A DNA stretch of 64,000 nucleotides from the NCBI RefSeq assembly GCF_019049285.1, contig NZ_JAGMUL010000140.1, positions 1-64,000 of the forward strand, read 5' to 3'. Below the pieces are notes generated by a model, which saw only the letters and a list, made by a program, of their open reading frames with translations, searched no databases and was not told the origin of the DNA. Made by a program: the position numbers and the translations under genes. Below are positions 33,223-41,653 of the stretch, piece after piece. Each line of letters begins with the position of its first letter. Positions within the stretch are counted from its first letter, which is position 1. The stretch is from Streptomyces sp. AC550_RSS872 (GTDB lineage Bacteria > Actinomycetota > Actinomycetes > Streptomycetales > Streptomycetaceae).

Positions 33223-36209
33223 GGCTGCATCGCCTCGATGTGACGGCCTTCGGGCCCTTCGGCGGCTCTCAGCGCGTCGACTTCGACGCGCTGTCGGCGG
33301 CCGGGCTCTTCCTGCTGCACGGACCGACCGGCGCCGGCAAGACCTCCGTCCTGGACGCCGTCTGCTACGCGCTCTACGGCTCCGTGCCGGGCGCCCGCCA
33401 GAGCGGCCAGGGCATGGCCCTGCGCAGTGACCACGCCGCGGCCGGCACGCGCACGGAGGTCCGCCTCGAACTCACCGTCGCCGGACGCCGGTTGGAGATT
33501 ACGCGACAGCCGCCCTGGGAGCGCCCCAAGAAGCGCGGCTCGGGTACGACGCTCGACAAGGCGCAGAGCTGGCTGCGCGAGTACGACCCACAGGCCGGGA
33601 CCTGGAAGGACCTCAGCCGCTCGCACCAGGAGATCGGCGAGGAGATCACCCAGCTCCTCGGCATGAGCCGCGAGCAGTTCTGCCAGGTCGTCCTGCTGCC
33701 CCAGGGCGACTTCGCCCGCTTCCTGCGCGCCGACGCCGAGGCCCGCGGCAGGCTGCTGGGCCGCCTCTTCGACACCCGCCGCTTCGCCGAGGTCGAAAAG
33801 CGCCTGGCCGAGCGCCGACGCGCCGCCGAGGCCCAGGTACGGGACGGCGACGCCGCGCTGCTCGCCGACGCGCACCGGATGCAGCAGGCGGCGGGCGACG
33901 CCATGGCGCTGCCCGACCTCGCACCGGGCGAGCCGGGCCTGGCGGACGCCGTCCTCGGCGCCGCGGCCGTCGCCCGCAGCACCGCCCGCGAGGAGCTCAC
34001 CGTCGCCCACTGCCGCCTCCTCGCCGCCGAATCCGCTCAGGCCGCCGCCGACCGCCTCCTGGGCGACGTACGCGAGGTGGCCCGGCTCCAGCGGCGGTTC
34101 GCCGACGCGCGGGAGCGGGCCCGGGTGCTCGAGGAGCGGGCCGACGGCCATCGGCAGGCGCAGGACCGGATGGAGCGGGCCCGCAAGGCGGCGGCCGTGG
34201 CACCCGCGCTGGAACTGCGCGAGGCCACCGAGACGGAGCACCGACGGGCGGTCGGGGCCGAGGCACGCGCGCGTGGACTGCTGCCGGAGACCCTCGCCGA
34301 CGCCGGCGCCGCCGGACTCGCCGCCGCCGCGCGCCGGGCCGCCGAGGAACTGGGCGGACTGGAGTCGGCCCGCCGCGCCGAGCAGCGGCTGGCCGACCTC
34401 GCCGACGAGCGCGACGAGCTGGACCGACAGGAACGGGCCGACGAGGGCCTGCTTCAGGACGCCGAGGACTGGCTCTCCGGGTGGGAGGAGAGCCGCGTCG
34501 CGCTCCAGACCCGTATGGACACCGCCCAGCAGGCCGCGACCCGCGCCGAGCAGCTCGCCGTACAGCGCGAGCCCGCCCAGCAGCGGCTCGGCGCCGCCCG
34601 GCTGCGCGACCAGCTGGCCGGCGACACGGACGCGGCCGCCGACCAGGCCCGACTCGCCCAGGAGCAGGTCCTGGAGGCCAAGGCCCACTGGCTCGACGTC
34701 AAGGAGCGGCGGCTGAACGGCATCGCCGCCGAACTGGCCGCCCAGCTCGAGGACGGCGCGCCTTGCGCGGTCTGCGGCGCCACCGACCACCCCGCCCCCG
34801 CCCGCAAGGACGCCGGACACGTGGACCGGGAGGCGGAGGAGCGCGCGCTGACCGCCTACCAGCAGGCGGAGGAGCGGCACACCGAGAAGGAACGGCACCT
34901 GGGCGTCGTACGCGAGGCACTCGCCGCCGCCACCGCCGAGGCCGGAGACACGCCGACCGAGCAACTCACCGCGTACTGCGACGAGTTGGAGCGTCTCTAC
35001 GCGCAGGCCCGCCGGGACGCGTCCGCGCTGCACCCGGCGCACGAGGAGCTGCGCCGAGCCGAGGCGGAGTACGAGCGACGGACCGCCGACCGGCAGCAGG
35101 CGGCCGTCAGGGTGGCCTCCCGGGTGGGACACCGCGAGCGGCTGGACCGGGAAAGGGCCGCTCTGGAGGCGGAGTTGGCCCAGGCCCGGGGCGCCGCCGA
35201 CAGCGTGGCCGCGCGCGCCGCCCAACTTCAGCGGCGGGCCCAGCTGCTCACCGACGCCGCCGACACCGTGCGCGCCGCCGAGGACGCCGCCCAGCGGCTC
35301 AAGGACGCCGACGCCCGCCTCGCGGACGCCGCCTTCCGCGCCGGGTTCGACACCCCGCGGGCCGCGGCCGCCGCGATCCTCGACGACGCCGCGCACCGCG
35401 AACTCAGGCGGCGGCTGGACGCCTGGCAGTCGGAGGAGGCCGCCGTACGGGCCGTCCTCGCCGAGGCCGACACCGCGGCCGCCGCCCAGCAGGCGCCCGC
35501 CGACGTCATGGCCGCCGAGCGGGCCGCTTCCGCCGCGGTCCGACGGGCCCGCGACGCCGCCTCCGCGCACGACGCGGCCGCCCGGCGCTGCACCGAACTC
35601 GACCGGCTGTCCGCGCGCGCGACCGCCGCCGTACGCCAACTCGCCCCACTGCGCGAGGAGTACGACCGCGTGGCCCGCCTCGCCGCCCTCACCGCGGGCA
35701 CCTCGGCGGACAACGAACGCAAGATGCGCCTGGAGTCGTATGTGCTGGCGGCGCGTCTCGAACAGGTCGCCGCCGCCGCTACCGTACGTCTGAAGCGCAT
35801 GTCGTCCGGCCGCTACACCCTCGTGCACTCCGACGACCGGGCCGGCCGTGGCCGCAGCGGGCTCGGGCTGCACGTCGTCGACGCCTGGACCGGGCGCGAG
35901 CGGGACACGGCGACACTGTCCGGCGGGGAGACGTTCTTCGCCTCGCTGGCCCTCGCCCTCGGCCTCGCGGACGTCGTCACCGACGAGGCCGGCGGTGTCC
36001 GTCTCGACACCCTCTTCATCGACGAGGGCTTCGGCAGCCTCGACGACCAGACCCTCGACGAGGTGCTCGACGTCCTCGACTCCCTGCGCGAGCGCGACCG
36101 CAGCGTCGGGATCGTCAGCCATGTCGCCGATCTGCGGCGGCGGATCCACGCGCAGCTGGAGGTCGTGAAGGGGAGATCGGGGTCGGTGCTGCGGCAGCGG
36201 GACGCGTAA
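33219..36209 (+). CDS. sbcC: SbcC ATPase subunit (Rad50 family)
   Basis: This is a 996-aa SMC-like ATPase. N-terminal Walker A is LHGPTGAGKTSVLDAV (about residues 35-50). Two long Ala/Glu/Arg-rich coiled coils flank the zinc hook CAVCGATDHP (about residue 515, CxxC). The C-terminal half has the ABC signature LSGGETFFASLALALGLADV and Walker B LDTLFIDEGFGSLD with the D-loop. With SbcD it processes DNA ends and palindromes. Length is normal. The very long frame on the opposite strand is a GC-bias shadow. Confidence 0.95.
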   Translation: MRLHRLDVTAFGPFGGSQRVDFDALSAAGLFLLHGPTGAGKTSVLDAVCYALYGSVPGARQSGQGMALRSDHAAAGTRTEVRLELTVAGRRLEITRQPPWERPKKRGSGTTLDKAQSWLREYDPQAGTWKDLSRSHQEIGEEITQLLGMSREQFCQVVLLPQGDFARFLRADAEARGRLLGRLFDTRRFAEVEKRLAERRRAAEAQVRDGDAALLADAHRMQQAAGDAMALPDLAPGEPGLADAVLGAAAVARSTAREELTVAHCRLLAAESAQAAADRLLGDVREVARLQRRFADARERARVLEERADGHRQAQDRMERARKAAAVAPALELREATETEHRRAVGAEARARGLLPETLADAGAAGLAAAARRAAEELGGLESARRAEQRLADLADERDELDRQERADEGLLQDAEDWLSGWEESRVALQTRMDTAQQAATRAEQLAVQREPAQQRLGAARLRDQLAGDTDAAADQARLAQEQVLEAKAHWLDVKERRLNGIAAELAAQLEDGAPCAVCGATDHPAPARKDAGHVDREAEERALTAYQQAEERHTEKERHLGVVREALAAATAEAGDTPTEQLTAYCDELERLYAQARRDASALHPAHEELRRAEAEYERRTADRQQAAVRVASRVGHRERLDRERAALEAELAQARGAADSVAARAAQLQRRAQLLTDAADTVRAAEDAAQRLKDADARLADAAFRAGFDTPRAAAAAILDDAAHRELRRRLDAWQSEEAAVRAVLAEADTAAAAQQAPADVMAAERAASAAVRRARDAASAHDAAARRCTELDRLSARATAAVRQLAPLREEYDRVARLAALTAGTSADNERKMRLESYVLAARLEQVAAAATVRLKRMSSGRYTLVHSDDRAGRGRSGLGLHVVDAWTGRERDTATLSGGETFFASLALALGLADVVTDEAGGVRLDTLFIDEGFGSLDDQTLDEVLDVLDSLRERDRSVGIVSHVADLRRRIHAQLEVVKGRSGSVLRQRDA

Positions 36210-36235
36210 GGCTCCCCACCCGCCGCGCGGCCGTG

Positions 36236-36259
36236 CCCGCCGGGACCGGTCCCGGCGGG
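36236..36259. terminator. Terminator after sbcC
   Basis: CCCGCCGGGACC and GGTCCCGGCGGG form a perfect 24-bp palindrome, 27 nt after the stop codon. Confidence 0.75.
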
Positions 36260-36279
36260 GGAGGAGTTCCCTGGCGAGC

Positions 36280-36771
36280 ATGATGCGTAGAACGTCATCC
36301 ACCGCCGTCGTCGCCGCTGTGGTCGCTTTCGTGGTCGCCGCTCTCCCGTCGTGTTCCTCGGATTCCCCGGACGGGTCTCCCGCCGAGGGCCGGCCCGGCG
36401 TGTCCGGTTCCGGGTCACCGGCGCCCGACCCCACGCCGTCGCCCTCGCCGACCGGGCCATGCGCCGACGGGACGTGCGAGATCGAGGTCGCGGTGGGGGA
36501 CGTCGTGACGGTGCCGGAAACGTACGGCCTCGGGCCGATCGAGGTGACGGCGATCACCGGACGCTCGGTCGAGATGGTCGCGCCGCTGACGGGGTCGGGC
36601 TACAGCGTCGCGGGCTGTTCCGGTGGCGGCGGCGTGTCCTCGAAGGGCAGCGGCGGTGTCGGGTTGCGCTGCGACGAGGGGACAGCCGCGACCATCAACG
36701 ACGCCATGAGCCTCGAGGTCGTCGAGGTCCTCGCCGCCGCCGCTGTCCTTCGTATCGAACCCGCCGGGTGA
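36280..36771 (+). CDS. Putative lipoprotein
   Basis: This 163-aa protein has a hydrophobic signal (STAVVAAVVAFVVAALPSC) with a lipobox-like ALPSC at residue 25, a Ser/Pro/Gly-rich linker (PAPDPTPSPSPTGPC), and a small globular C-terminal part (TCEIEVAVGDVVTVPETYG) with four Cys. It is probably anchored on the outer face of the membrane. I recognise no function. ATG 36280 or 36283 may be used. Confidence 0.6.
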   Translation: MMRRTSSTAVVAAVVAFVVAALPSCSSDSPDGSPAEGRPGVSGSGSPAPDPTPSPSPTGPCADGTCEIEVAVGDVVTVPETYGLGPIEVTAITGRSVEMVAPLTGSGYSVAGCSGGGGVSSKGSGGVGLRCDEGTAATINDAMSLEVVEVLAAAAVLRIEPAG

Positions 36772-36853
36772 CGTACGGCTCGGTCCTCGATCTCCGGTCG
36801 TTCAGCCGCGTCCCCTGCTCGACGGCTGGTCCTGGCGGTCGACATCGGCGGGG

Positions 36854-37300
36854 TCACTGGCCGAGCGGGCGCCTGGGCAGGGGGGACGAGTAGACCACGC
36901 TCGTCGTCACCGAGCCCAGTGTGCCGATCTTCCCGGACACCTCCTCCAGGTGCCGCATCGAGCGGGCCGCGACCTTGATGACGAAGCAGTCGTCGCCCGT
37001 GACGTGGTGGGCCTCCAGGATCTCGGGCGTCGCCGCGACCAGGTCGTGGAAGGGCTTGTAGTTGCCGTTCGGATACCGAAGGCGTACGAAGGCGAGGATC
37101 GGCAGCCCCAGCCGCTCGGGGTCGACCACGGCGGCGTACCCCTGGATGACGCCCGCCTCCTCGAGGCGGCGCACCCGCTCCGTGACCGCGCTCGCGGACA
37201 TGGACACGGCACGCGCCAGTTCGGCGAAGCTCGCGCGGCCCTCGCGCTGGAGGACGTCGAGGATGCGCCAGTCGGTGGCGTCCGGGGAAAACGTGGTCAT
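36854..37300 (-). CDS. Lrp/AsnC family regulator
   Basis: This 148-aa regulator has an N-terminal winged helix (TDWRILDVLQREGRASFAEL, VSMSASAVTERVRRLEEAGV) and a C-terminal RAM effector domain (AFVRLRYPNGNYKPFHDLVA, VTGDDCFVIKVAARSMRHLE). ATG 37300 is chosen since the longer frame has no signal. It is divergent from the rhodanese gene; a 9-bp inverted repeat lies between them. Confidence 0.85.
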   Translation of the reverse strand: MTTFSPDATDWRILDVLQREGRASFAELARAVSMSASAVTERVRRLEEAGVIQGYAAVVDPERLGLPILAFVRLRYPNGNYKPFHDLVAATPEILEAHHVTGDDCFVIKVAARSMRHLEEVSGKIGTLGSVTTSVVYSSPLPRRPLGQ

Positions 37301-37319
37301 GGGGGAGAAGTAGCAGGGG

Positions 37320-37353
37320 AATCCCCGGTGGATCAAGAGGAGTGCCGGGGATT
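37320..37353. promoter_or_regulatory. Inverted repeat, candidate Lrp operator
   Basis: AATCCCCGG (37320-37328) and CCGGGGATT (37345-37353) are perfect inverted repeats with a 16-nt spacer, in the 94-bp divergent region between the Lrp-type and rhodanese genes. Confidence 0.55.
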
Positions 37354-37394
37354 GCGCCTTCTGGAAGTGGATCATCGGTCATAGGTTGGTGGGT

Positions 37395-37880
37395 ATGACG
37401 AACGCTGCCACCACGACCGCCAACCCTGTTCTACGTGTCGCTCCCGCCAGCCCGGCCGAGGCCGCCGCCCACTTCCGCGCGAGCCTCGTCTTCCACGCCG
37501 ACGTCTCCGACGTCGCCGCCGCCCTCGCGGCCGAGGGCGACCCCGGCTTCGTCGTCCTGGACTCCCGTTCCACCGAGTCCTGGGACCAGGGCCACATCCC
37601 GGGCGCGATCCATCTCCCCACCGCCCTGATCCCCGAGCAGGCCGGGCAAATCCTCGACAGGTCCGTGCCCGTCGTGACGTACTGCTGGGGCCCCGGCTGC
37701 AACGGCGCGACCCGCGCCGCCCTCGCCCTCGCCGAACTCGGCTACCAGGTCAAGGAGATGCTCGGCGGCTTCGAGTACTGGGCGCGCGAGGGCTTCGCGT
37801 ACGAGACCTGGGAGGGCCGCGAGCGGCGTGCCGCCGACCCGCTGACGGCTCCGGTGGACGCGGAGAACTGCGGCTGCTGA
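37395..37880 (+). CDS. Rhodanese-like sulfurtransferase
   Basis: This 161-aa single rhodanese domain reads FVVLDSRSTESWDQGHIPGA, then VPVVTYCWGPGCNGATRAAL, where the first Cys occupies the active-site position, and ELGYQVKEMLGGFEYWAREG. It probably transfers sulfane sulfur or acts as a persulfide carrier in the cytosol. ATG 37395 is used. It is divergent from an Lrp regulator, its probable controller. Confidence 0.85.
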   Translation: MTNAATTTANPVLRVAPASPAEAAAHFRASLVFHADVSDVAAALAAEGDPGFVVLDSRSTESWDQGHIPGAIHLPTALIPEQAGQILDRSVPVVTYCWGPGCNGATRAALALAELGYQVKEMLGGFEYWAREGFAYETWEGRERRAADPLTAPVDAENCGC

Positions 37881-37936
37881 TCCGCGAGTTGGGCACGCCG
37901 GCCGGTGAGCCCACTGTGCGTGTAGGTTCTGCTGCC

Positions 37937-38458
37937 ATGGTGCGATACGCGGAACCGGGCGCGGTGGAGTGGGTGGAGTCGGGCGGCGGCCCCCTGATAG
38001 CGATACCGGAGGCGGTGCTGCCGTTCTGGGCGGGCGCCGACGGCGACGAGACCGCCTCGGACTACGACCGGGCCTGCGAGGTCGACGGGTCCGTCGGCCT
38101 TCTGCCCGTGGGCGACAGCGCGGCCCTGGTACTGGGCGACGAGCCCGCCTCCACCGCCTATCTGCCCGACCATGGTGTCTTCGTACGCTGGTGCGCGGCC
38201 GATTCCGAAGCGGACCTGCTGGCCCGGGTCCCGGCCGCCCTCAGCACGGCCGTCTGGGAACCCGAGGTGCGCTGGAAGGTGCCAGGTGCGGTGGTCGTCT
38301 TCGACTCCGCCTGGCCGGGCCCCGAGACCGAACGGACCGACCATCTGCGGGTGGCCCTGGAACCGGGGGCGTACGCCGTGTGCGCCGCGCAGGTGCAGCC
38401 CGGACCGGAGACGTGGCTGGGGCTCGTACGGCTCGAGCGGTTGCCGCACCCCGAATAA
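37937..38458 (+). CDS. Imm21-like immunity protein
   Basis: This 173-aa protein reads VEWVESGGGPLIAIPEAVLP, then YDRACEVDGSVGLLPVGDSA, LVLGDEPASTAYLPDHGVFV and LRVALEPGAYAVCAAQVQPG. This pattern matches the Imm21 family of polymorphic-toxin immunity proteins. No toxin gene lies next to it. ATG 37937 is used. An orphan immunity role, or a housekeeping derivative of the fold, is possible. Confidence 0.6.
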   Translation: MVRYAEPGAVEWVESGGGPLIAIPEAVLPFWAGADGDETASDYDRACEVDGSVGLLPVGDSAALVLGDEPASTAYLPDHGVFVRWCAADSEADLLARVPAALSTAVWEPEVRWKVPGAVVVFDSAWPGPETERTDHLRVALEPGAYAVCAAQVQPGPETWLGLVRLERLPHPE

Positions 38459-38499
38459 CCAGGTGCGCCAAGGCCGGCCGTTCCCCATGATGATCTGTC

Positions 38500-39333
38500 A
38501 TGCCTCGATTCCCCCACCCCGCCCCCGAAGACCTGCGCCGCGACCCGCTGCCCCTGCGTGGCCGGACCGCTCTCGTCACGGGGGCCAGCAGACGCGCCGG
38601 CATCGGGCATGCCGTGGCCCGGCGGCTCGCCGCGTACGGGGCGAGCGTCTATCTGCACCACCATGTGCCGCACGACGACGCCATGCCCTGGGGAGCCGAC
38701 CGACCCGAGGAGGTCCTCGCCTCCGTCCGCGCGGCGCTCGGTGACCCCGATGCCCAGGTCCTCGCGGGACCGGGTGACCTCTCCGACCCGGCCGCGCCCG
38801 CCGAACTGATCGCCACGGCCGCCTCGGAGCTCGGCGGACGGCTCGACATCCTGATCGCCAACCATGCCGTCAGCGGCTCCGACGGCACCCTCGACGAGAT
38901 CGACGCCCAGATGCTCGACACGCACTGGGCGGTCGACACCCGCGCGGTACTGCTCCTCGTCCAGGCGCACGCCCGGCTCAGACCGGCCGGCCCTGGCGGA
39001 CGCGTCGTGATGATGACCTCCGGCCAGGACATCGCGGGCGGCATGCCCGGCGAGATCGCGTACGCCCTTCAGAAGGGCGCCCTCGCCTCGATCACCCGCT
39101 CCCTGTCGACCACGCTCGCCGAACAGGGGATCACGGTGAACACCGTCAACCCCGGCCCCGTGGACACGGGCTACCTGACCGGCGAGGCGTACGAGGCCGT
39201 GGCGGCCGCCTTCCCCGCCGGCCGGTGGGGCATGCCGGACGACCCGGCCCGCCTCATCGCCTGGCTGGCGACGGACGAGGCGGGCTGGATCACCGGTGAG
39301 GTCATCAACTCCGAGGGCGGCTTCCGGCGCTGA
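38500..39333 (+). CDS. Short-chain dehydrogenase/reductase
   Basis: This is a 277-aa classical SDR. The cofactor loop is TALVTGASRRAGIGHAVARR (a TGxxxxxGIG variant), the structural motif NHAVSG replaces NNAG, the catalytic Ser is in VVMMTSGQD and the catalytic pair is YALQK. VNTVNPGPVDTGYL follows. It oxidises or reduces a hydroxyl/carbonyl with NAD(P); the substrate is unknown. ATG 38500 is used; it abuts the convergent DUF885 gene at 39334. Confidence 0.85.
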   Translation: MPRFPHPAPEDLRRDPLPLRGRTALVTGASRRAGIGHAVARRLAAYGASVYLHHHVPHDDAMPWGADRPEEVLASVRAALGDPDAQVLAGPGDLSDPAAPAELIATAASELGGRLDILIANHAVSGSDGTLDEIDAQMLDTHWAVDTRAVLLLVQAHARLRPAGPGGRVVMMTSGQDIAGGMPGEIAYALQKGALASITRSLSTTLAEQGITVNTVNPGPVDTGYLTGEAYEAVAAAFPAGRWGMPDDPARLIAWLATDEAGWITGEVINSEGGFRR

Positions 39334-41022
39334 TCAGAGCGCGGACAGCTCGTCGACCAGGTCGTCCAGGCCCAGCGAACCCTGGGACAGGGCCGCCATG
39401 TGCCACGTCTTGAGGTCGAAGGCGTCGCCGTGCCGCTCGCGCGCCTGCTCGCGGCCCAGCAGCCACGCCCGCTCGCCGAGCTTGTAGCCGATGGCCTGGC
39501 CCGGGATCGTCAGATACCGGGTCAGCTCGCTCTCCACGAAGTCCGCCGGACGGCTGCTGTGCGAGCCGAAGAACTCCTGCGCCAGCTCCGGAGTCCAGCG
39601 CTCACCCGGGTGGAACGGCGAGTCGGCCGGGATCTCCAGCTCCAGGTGCATGCCGATGTCGACGATGACGCGGGCCGCCCGCATCATCTGCGCGTCGAGG
39701 TAGCCCAGCCGGTGCTCCGGGTCCGTGAGGAAGCCGAGCTCGTCCATCAGCCGCTCCGCGTACAGCGCCCAGCCCTCGCAGTTGGCGCTGACATGGCCGA
39801 CGGTGGCCTGGTAGCGGGAGAGGTCCTGCGCGACGTGCGCCCACTGCGCGAGCTGGAGGTGATGGCCCGGCACGCCCTCGTGGTACCAGGTCGAGACGAG
39901 GTCGTAGACCGGGAACCGGGTCAGCCCCATCGTCGGCAGCCAGGTACGGCCCGGACGTGAGAAGTCCTCGGTCGGGGGCGTGTAGTACGGCGCCGCCGCG
40001 CCGCCGGGCGGGGCGATGCACGACTCCACCTTCCGTACCCGCTCGGCGAGTTCGAAGTGCGTGCCGTCCAGCTTCTCGATCGCCTCGTCCATCAGGCCCT
40101 GAAGCCAGTCACGGACCTCGTCGACGCCCTCGATGTGCTTGCCGTGCTCATCGAGGTGTGCCAGCGCCACCCACGGTGTCGCGGCGCCCGGAAGGATCCG
40201 CTCCGCCTCCTGCTTCATCTCGCCGAGCAGACGGTGGTACTCGGCCCAGCCGTAGGCGTACGCCTCGTCGAGGTCGAGGTCCGTGCCGTTGAAGTAGCGC
40301 GCCCAGCGGGCGTACCGCTCGCGGCCCACCGTGTTCGGCGCGCCCTCGATCGCCGGCGTGTACACGTCGCGCATCCAGTCCCGCAGCTCCACCACGGCGG
40401 CCGTCGCACCGCGGGCGGCCTCGTCCAGCTCCGCGCGCAGCGCCTCGGGACCGGCCGAGGCGAAGTCCTCGAACCAACCGCGGCCCTCGCCCGTGTCGGA
40501 CCACTCGGTGAGCTGGTCGACGAACGTGGCGGTCGGCCGCGGGGCCGCGTACAGCTTGCGCTCCAGCCCCTGTGCGAGCGATTCGCGGTACCCCGCGTAC
40601 GCGGTCGGCACCGCCCGCAGCCGTTCGGCGATGGCGGCCCAGTCCTCGTCGGTCCCGCTCGGCGTGACGGTGAAGACCTCACGGACCGAGTGGGCGGGTG
40701 TGGCCATGTTGCCGACCCAGCGCAGGCCCTCGTCGGCCTCGTGCACGGCGAGTTCCGCGGTGAGCCGCTCGCGCAGCAGGCGCCCGCACCGGCGTTCGCT
40801 GTCACTGTCCGCGGCGGGCGCGCGCTCGGCCTCGTCGAGTCGCGCGAGGGTGGCCCGCTGGAGCTCCGCGAGTGCCTCCTGGCCCGCGGGCGAGAGGTCG
40901 GGGAGCCGGCTCGAACTCTCCTTCACACCGAGATACGTACCGGTGATCGGGTCGAGGGCGATGAGCGCGTCGACATACGCGTCGGCGACCTCACGGGGCA
41001 GCGGGCTGTGGGTATCAGACAT
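39334..41022 (-). CDS. DUF885 family (peptidase-like) protein
   Basis: This is a 562-aa helical DUF885 protein; the family is related in fold to M3/M32-type zinc peptidases. The metal-site-like motif is STWYHEGVPGHHLQLAQWAH, with a second element CEGWALYAERLMDELGF. Length is normal. It has no signal peptide, so it is cytoplasmic. ATG 41022 is preferred over 41031. Its stop directly abuts the convergent SDR gene. Substrate unknown; peptidase activity is inferred only. Confidence 0.8.
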   Translation of the reverse strand: MSDTHSPLPREVADAYVDALIALDPITGTYLGVKESSSRLPDLSPAGQEALAELQRATLARLDEAERAPAADSDSERRCGRLLRERLTAELAVHEADEGLRWVGNMATPAHSVREVFTVTPSGTDEDWAAIAERLRAVPTAYAGYRESLAQGLERKLYAAPRPTATFVDQLTEWSDTGEGRGWFEDFASAGPEALRAELDEAARGATAAVVELRDWMRDVYTPAIEGAPNTVGRERYARWARYFNGTDLDLDEAYAYGWAEYHRLLGEMKQEAERILPGAATPWVALAHLDEHGKHIEGVDEVRDWLQGLMDEAIEKLDGTHFELAERVRKVESCIAPPGGAAAPYYTPPTEDFSRPGRTWLPTMGLTRFPVYDLVSTWYHEGVPGHHLQLAQWAHVAQDLSRYQATVGHVSANCEGWALYAERLMDELGFLTDPEHRLGYLDAQMMRAARVIVDIGMHLELEIPADSPFHPGERWTPELAQEFFGSHSSRPADFVESELTRYLTIPGQAIGYKLGERAWLLGREQARERHGDAFDLKTWHMAALSQGSLGLDDLVDELSAL

Positions 41023-41085
41023 ACGGGCCATCCTCGTACGGCGACCGCCGCCGCGTCAGCCCGGTTTCGCCGGTGCCTGCCCGCG

Positions 41086-41592
41086 TCAGACGGATTTCGC
41101 TGAGGGCTTGTTCTCCGGGGCGCCGGGTGGCAGCAGCGGCCCGCAGTCCCACTGCTGGAAGATCAACCGCGTCTCCACCCGCGCCACTTCGCGCTGGGAG
41201 GTGAACTCGTCGAGCACCAGCCGCTGGAGATCCGCCATGTCCGCGACCGCGACATGGACGAGATAGTCGTCCGGCCCGGTCAGATGGAACACGGTCAGCG
41301 ACTCCGGCAGCGCCCGGATCCGCTCCACGAACGGCCCCACCAACTCCCGCCGATGGGGCCTGACCTGCACGGACAGCAGCGCCTGAAGCCCGCGGCCCAG
41401 CTTGGCCGGGTCCAGCCTGAGCTGATGGCCGAGAATCACGCCCGAACGCCGCAGCCGCGTGACCCGGTCCAGACACGTCGACGGCGCCACCCCGACCTGC
41501 TCGGCGAGGTCGCGATACGTGGTCCGGGCGTCGTTCTGCAACAGCCGCAGCAGATGCAGATCGACCGGATCCAGTGCGACAGATTCGGCCAT
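41086..41592 (-). CDS. Lrp/AsnC family regulator
   Basis: This 168-aa regulator has a winged helix (LDPVDLHLLRLLQNDARTTY, VGVAPSTCLDRVTRLRRSGV) and a RAM domain (ALLSVQVRPHRRELVGPFVE, FHLTGPDDYLVHVAVADMAD). ATG 41592 is the start; the longer frame would run into the divergent gene. It is divergent from a trans-sulfuration-type PLP gene, the arrangement seen for amino-acid-responsive lyase regulators. Confidence 0.85.
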   Translation of the reverse strand: MAESVALDPVDLHLLRLLQNDARTTYRDLAEQVGVAPSTCLDRVTRLRRSGVILGHQLRLDPAKLGRGLQALLSVQVRPHRRELVGPFVERIRALPESLTVFHLTGPDDYLVHVAVADMADLQRLVLDEFTSQREVARVETRLIFQQWDCGPLLPPGAPENKPSAKSV

Positions 41593-41653
41593 GTGCCGAA
41601 CGTAACACGGGGTTCCACCCATGGAGCCCGCCCGCTGTTCAGTCTTCCGCTCC

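Noticed and set aside
33063..36557. 1164-codon minus-strand ORF opposite sbcC
   Set aside because: It is antisense to a gene with all Rad50 motifs; long antisense frames are expected at this G+C.
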